Of a DNA stretch of 64,000 nt, positions 62,804 through 64,000 are shown piece by piece. Made by a program: the position numbers and the translations under genes. Below the pieces are notes generated by a model. That model saw nothing but the letters and a program-made list of their open reading frames with translations, made no database searches and was not told the origin of the DNA. The stretch's first letter is position 1. The number at the start of each line of letters is the position of its first letter. This DNA comes from Begonia masoniana. Lineage: Eukaryota; Streptophyta; Magnoliopsida; Cucurbitales; Begoniaceae. Location of the stretch: positions 18,823,330 to 18,887,329 of the forward strand of contig CM039508.1 of NCBI GenBank assembly GCA_022432975.1, given 5' to 3'.

Positions 62804-63508
62804 CTACTCATGCCTTACCATGCCATTACATGTAAATTCATTTTCGTACTCATTCAATAAAACATGATGCATGACATACTAGAAACATTCAAGCAAGCAT
62901 AAATCTACTGTTTTGTGATGTAGACCCGAAGACACACACATACTCCACTTACCTAGTCTCCTGGACAATGCTCAGTTGTAAGCTACCTCAGAAGTTTGCT
63001 CACCTAAAGCCATAAACAGAACATTAATCAAATCTTCACTAAACTTAATCCTAAATCATCCAGAAATCTAAAGAACTAGTTTGGAACTCTGATTATCGTG
63101 GATTCCCGATTTTTCACCAAAATCCGAACCTATTCTCATTCACGGCATTCCCAAAGCACACACATTGTACACCCTCTGTTATCTCGCCACTAAAACACAA
63201 GGTAAACGAAGGAAACTCACCTAGGCTGGAGAAATCGCTAGGAGAATCTCCTAGAGCGCTTTGTTGAGCTGAGAACTGAAATGGAAAGTGATAAGTGTGG
63301 CGGCTAAACCCTTAGCTAAACCCTCATTTATAATATATATTTCACAAATTACACATATGCCCTTAACTAACTAAACTTTAGCCTAACTATTAATTCTCAT
63401 TCCTCTCTATTAATATACTCAAGCAATTAGCCATATCCCTCTTTAATTCCATAAAACGTACGCTACAAACGTCAATTCCAGTTGATAATTGTCGGGTGCT
63501 ACACAAAC

Positions 63509-64000
63509 GAAGCATCAAAGACAATAGCTCACTGTTACTACCCTCCTAATGTATATTATTATGATCGAAGAACCATTTTAGGAAGCCAAAAGTTGGGCCC
63601 TACTCTCCCATTCTTACTGCAGCTGCATTGTTAATATTTTATGCAGCGTAGGTTTGATCACTAATGGGTGCTGCTGCGACGTCGTGGGCTAATTATAGTT
63701 AACAAGTTGTTTTAATTACCATATATAAATATGAAAGATACAAGACAATGAGAGGAGGTAGGAGACTAGAGATTTCGATACCTATTTACTAAAGCTTTTT
63801 ATGGAGACTTTGACGACATTCCACAGACTTCTAAGATAAAGGCTACAACTAGTGTTTATGATGTGTTTCAAAATGGGAAAACTTTAAGACACAAGAAAAT
63901 CAGACTTGTGCTGTTTTGCTGGAAACATATAGCAACTTTGAACAGCAACAACTCAAGCTGTACTTGGACTTTGGGGCTAAAATTTTGACAGAATCTTACC
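63509..64000. other. Unannotated right edge
   Basis: Moderately AT-rich sequence with no supportable ORF, repeat or splice structure. Confidence 0.5.

Larger units (their letters stand above)
61347..63503 (-). mobile_element. Solo LTR h (same family as f)
   Basis: It begins TGTAACGCCCCGAATTT and ends GTCGGGTGCTACA, flanked by CAAAC (61342-61346, 63504-63508). It is 2,157 bases with no coding region. On the minus strand: TATA-like sequence near 63330, donor CCTAG/GTGAG after 63221, micro-exon 63003-62953 (51 bases as in f), donor CTAG/GTAAGT and acceptor TGATGTAG before 62472. Confidence 0.93.

Overview
This window is nuclear DNA of a flowering plant, most likely a eudicot; the family cannot be fixed from the sequence. 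The reasons are one long GT-AG-spliced gene of a plant-specific CLU/REC type, Ty1/copia and Ty3/gypsy elements primed by initiator Met-tRNA, a Sirevirus-type element, and AT-rich intergenic DNA. I found no tRNA, rRNA, CRISPR array or bacterial-style operon.

Left part (1-24.9 kb). The first 300 bases are the 5' end of a decayed copia element. One host gene fills 3489-24335 on the minus strand: a REC/TSS-family (clustered-mitochondria homologue) protein. I could assemble 23 coding exons with consistent phases, giving 1,889 residues with the expected start and a stop. Two introns have been inflated by transposons. Intron 21 carries a 5.5 kb LTR-like insertion, with a 42-bp minisatellite and a hAT element that has captured the start of a hexokinase gene. 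Intron 5 carries a 3.1 kb internally deleted copia element. GA/CT microsatellites and a hAT-like sequence lie upstream of the gene.

Middle and right part (27.0-60.5 kb) is one nested transposon stack, readable layer by layer from target-site duplications (TSDs). The outermost element is a decayed gypsy (e, TSD TGAAC). Its left LTR was hit by a solo LTR (d, TSD GATAT). That solo LTR was hit in turn by a young gypsy with identical-looking LTRs (a, TSD CAAGG) and by a Sirevirus-like copia with an extra env-like ORF (c, TSD CACAC). The body of e was also hit by solo LTRs f (TSD CTATA) and g (TSD GTTTC). A 3.6 kb piece carrying g is tandemly duplicated with a noisy junction that looks like an assembly problem. 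A further solo LTR (h, TSD CAAAC) lies at 61.3-63.5 kb.

The most unusual signal is in the long LTRs d, f, g, h and the intron-21 insertion. Although diverged, they share a gene-like layout: TATA box, first donor, a 46-57 base micro-exon, a roughly 430-520 base intron whose ends carry co-varying inverted repeats, an acceptor of the form TG(A/G)TGTAG, and a short, usually acidic open tail. This suggests a spliced LTR transcript. It is inferred from sequence only. Apart from the REC/TSS gene I see no intact host gene.
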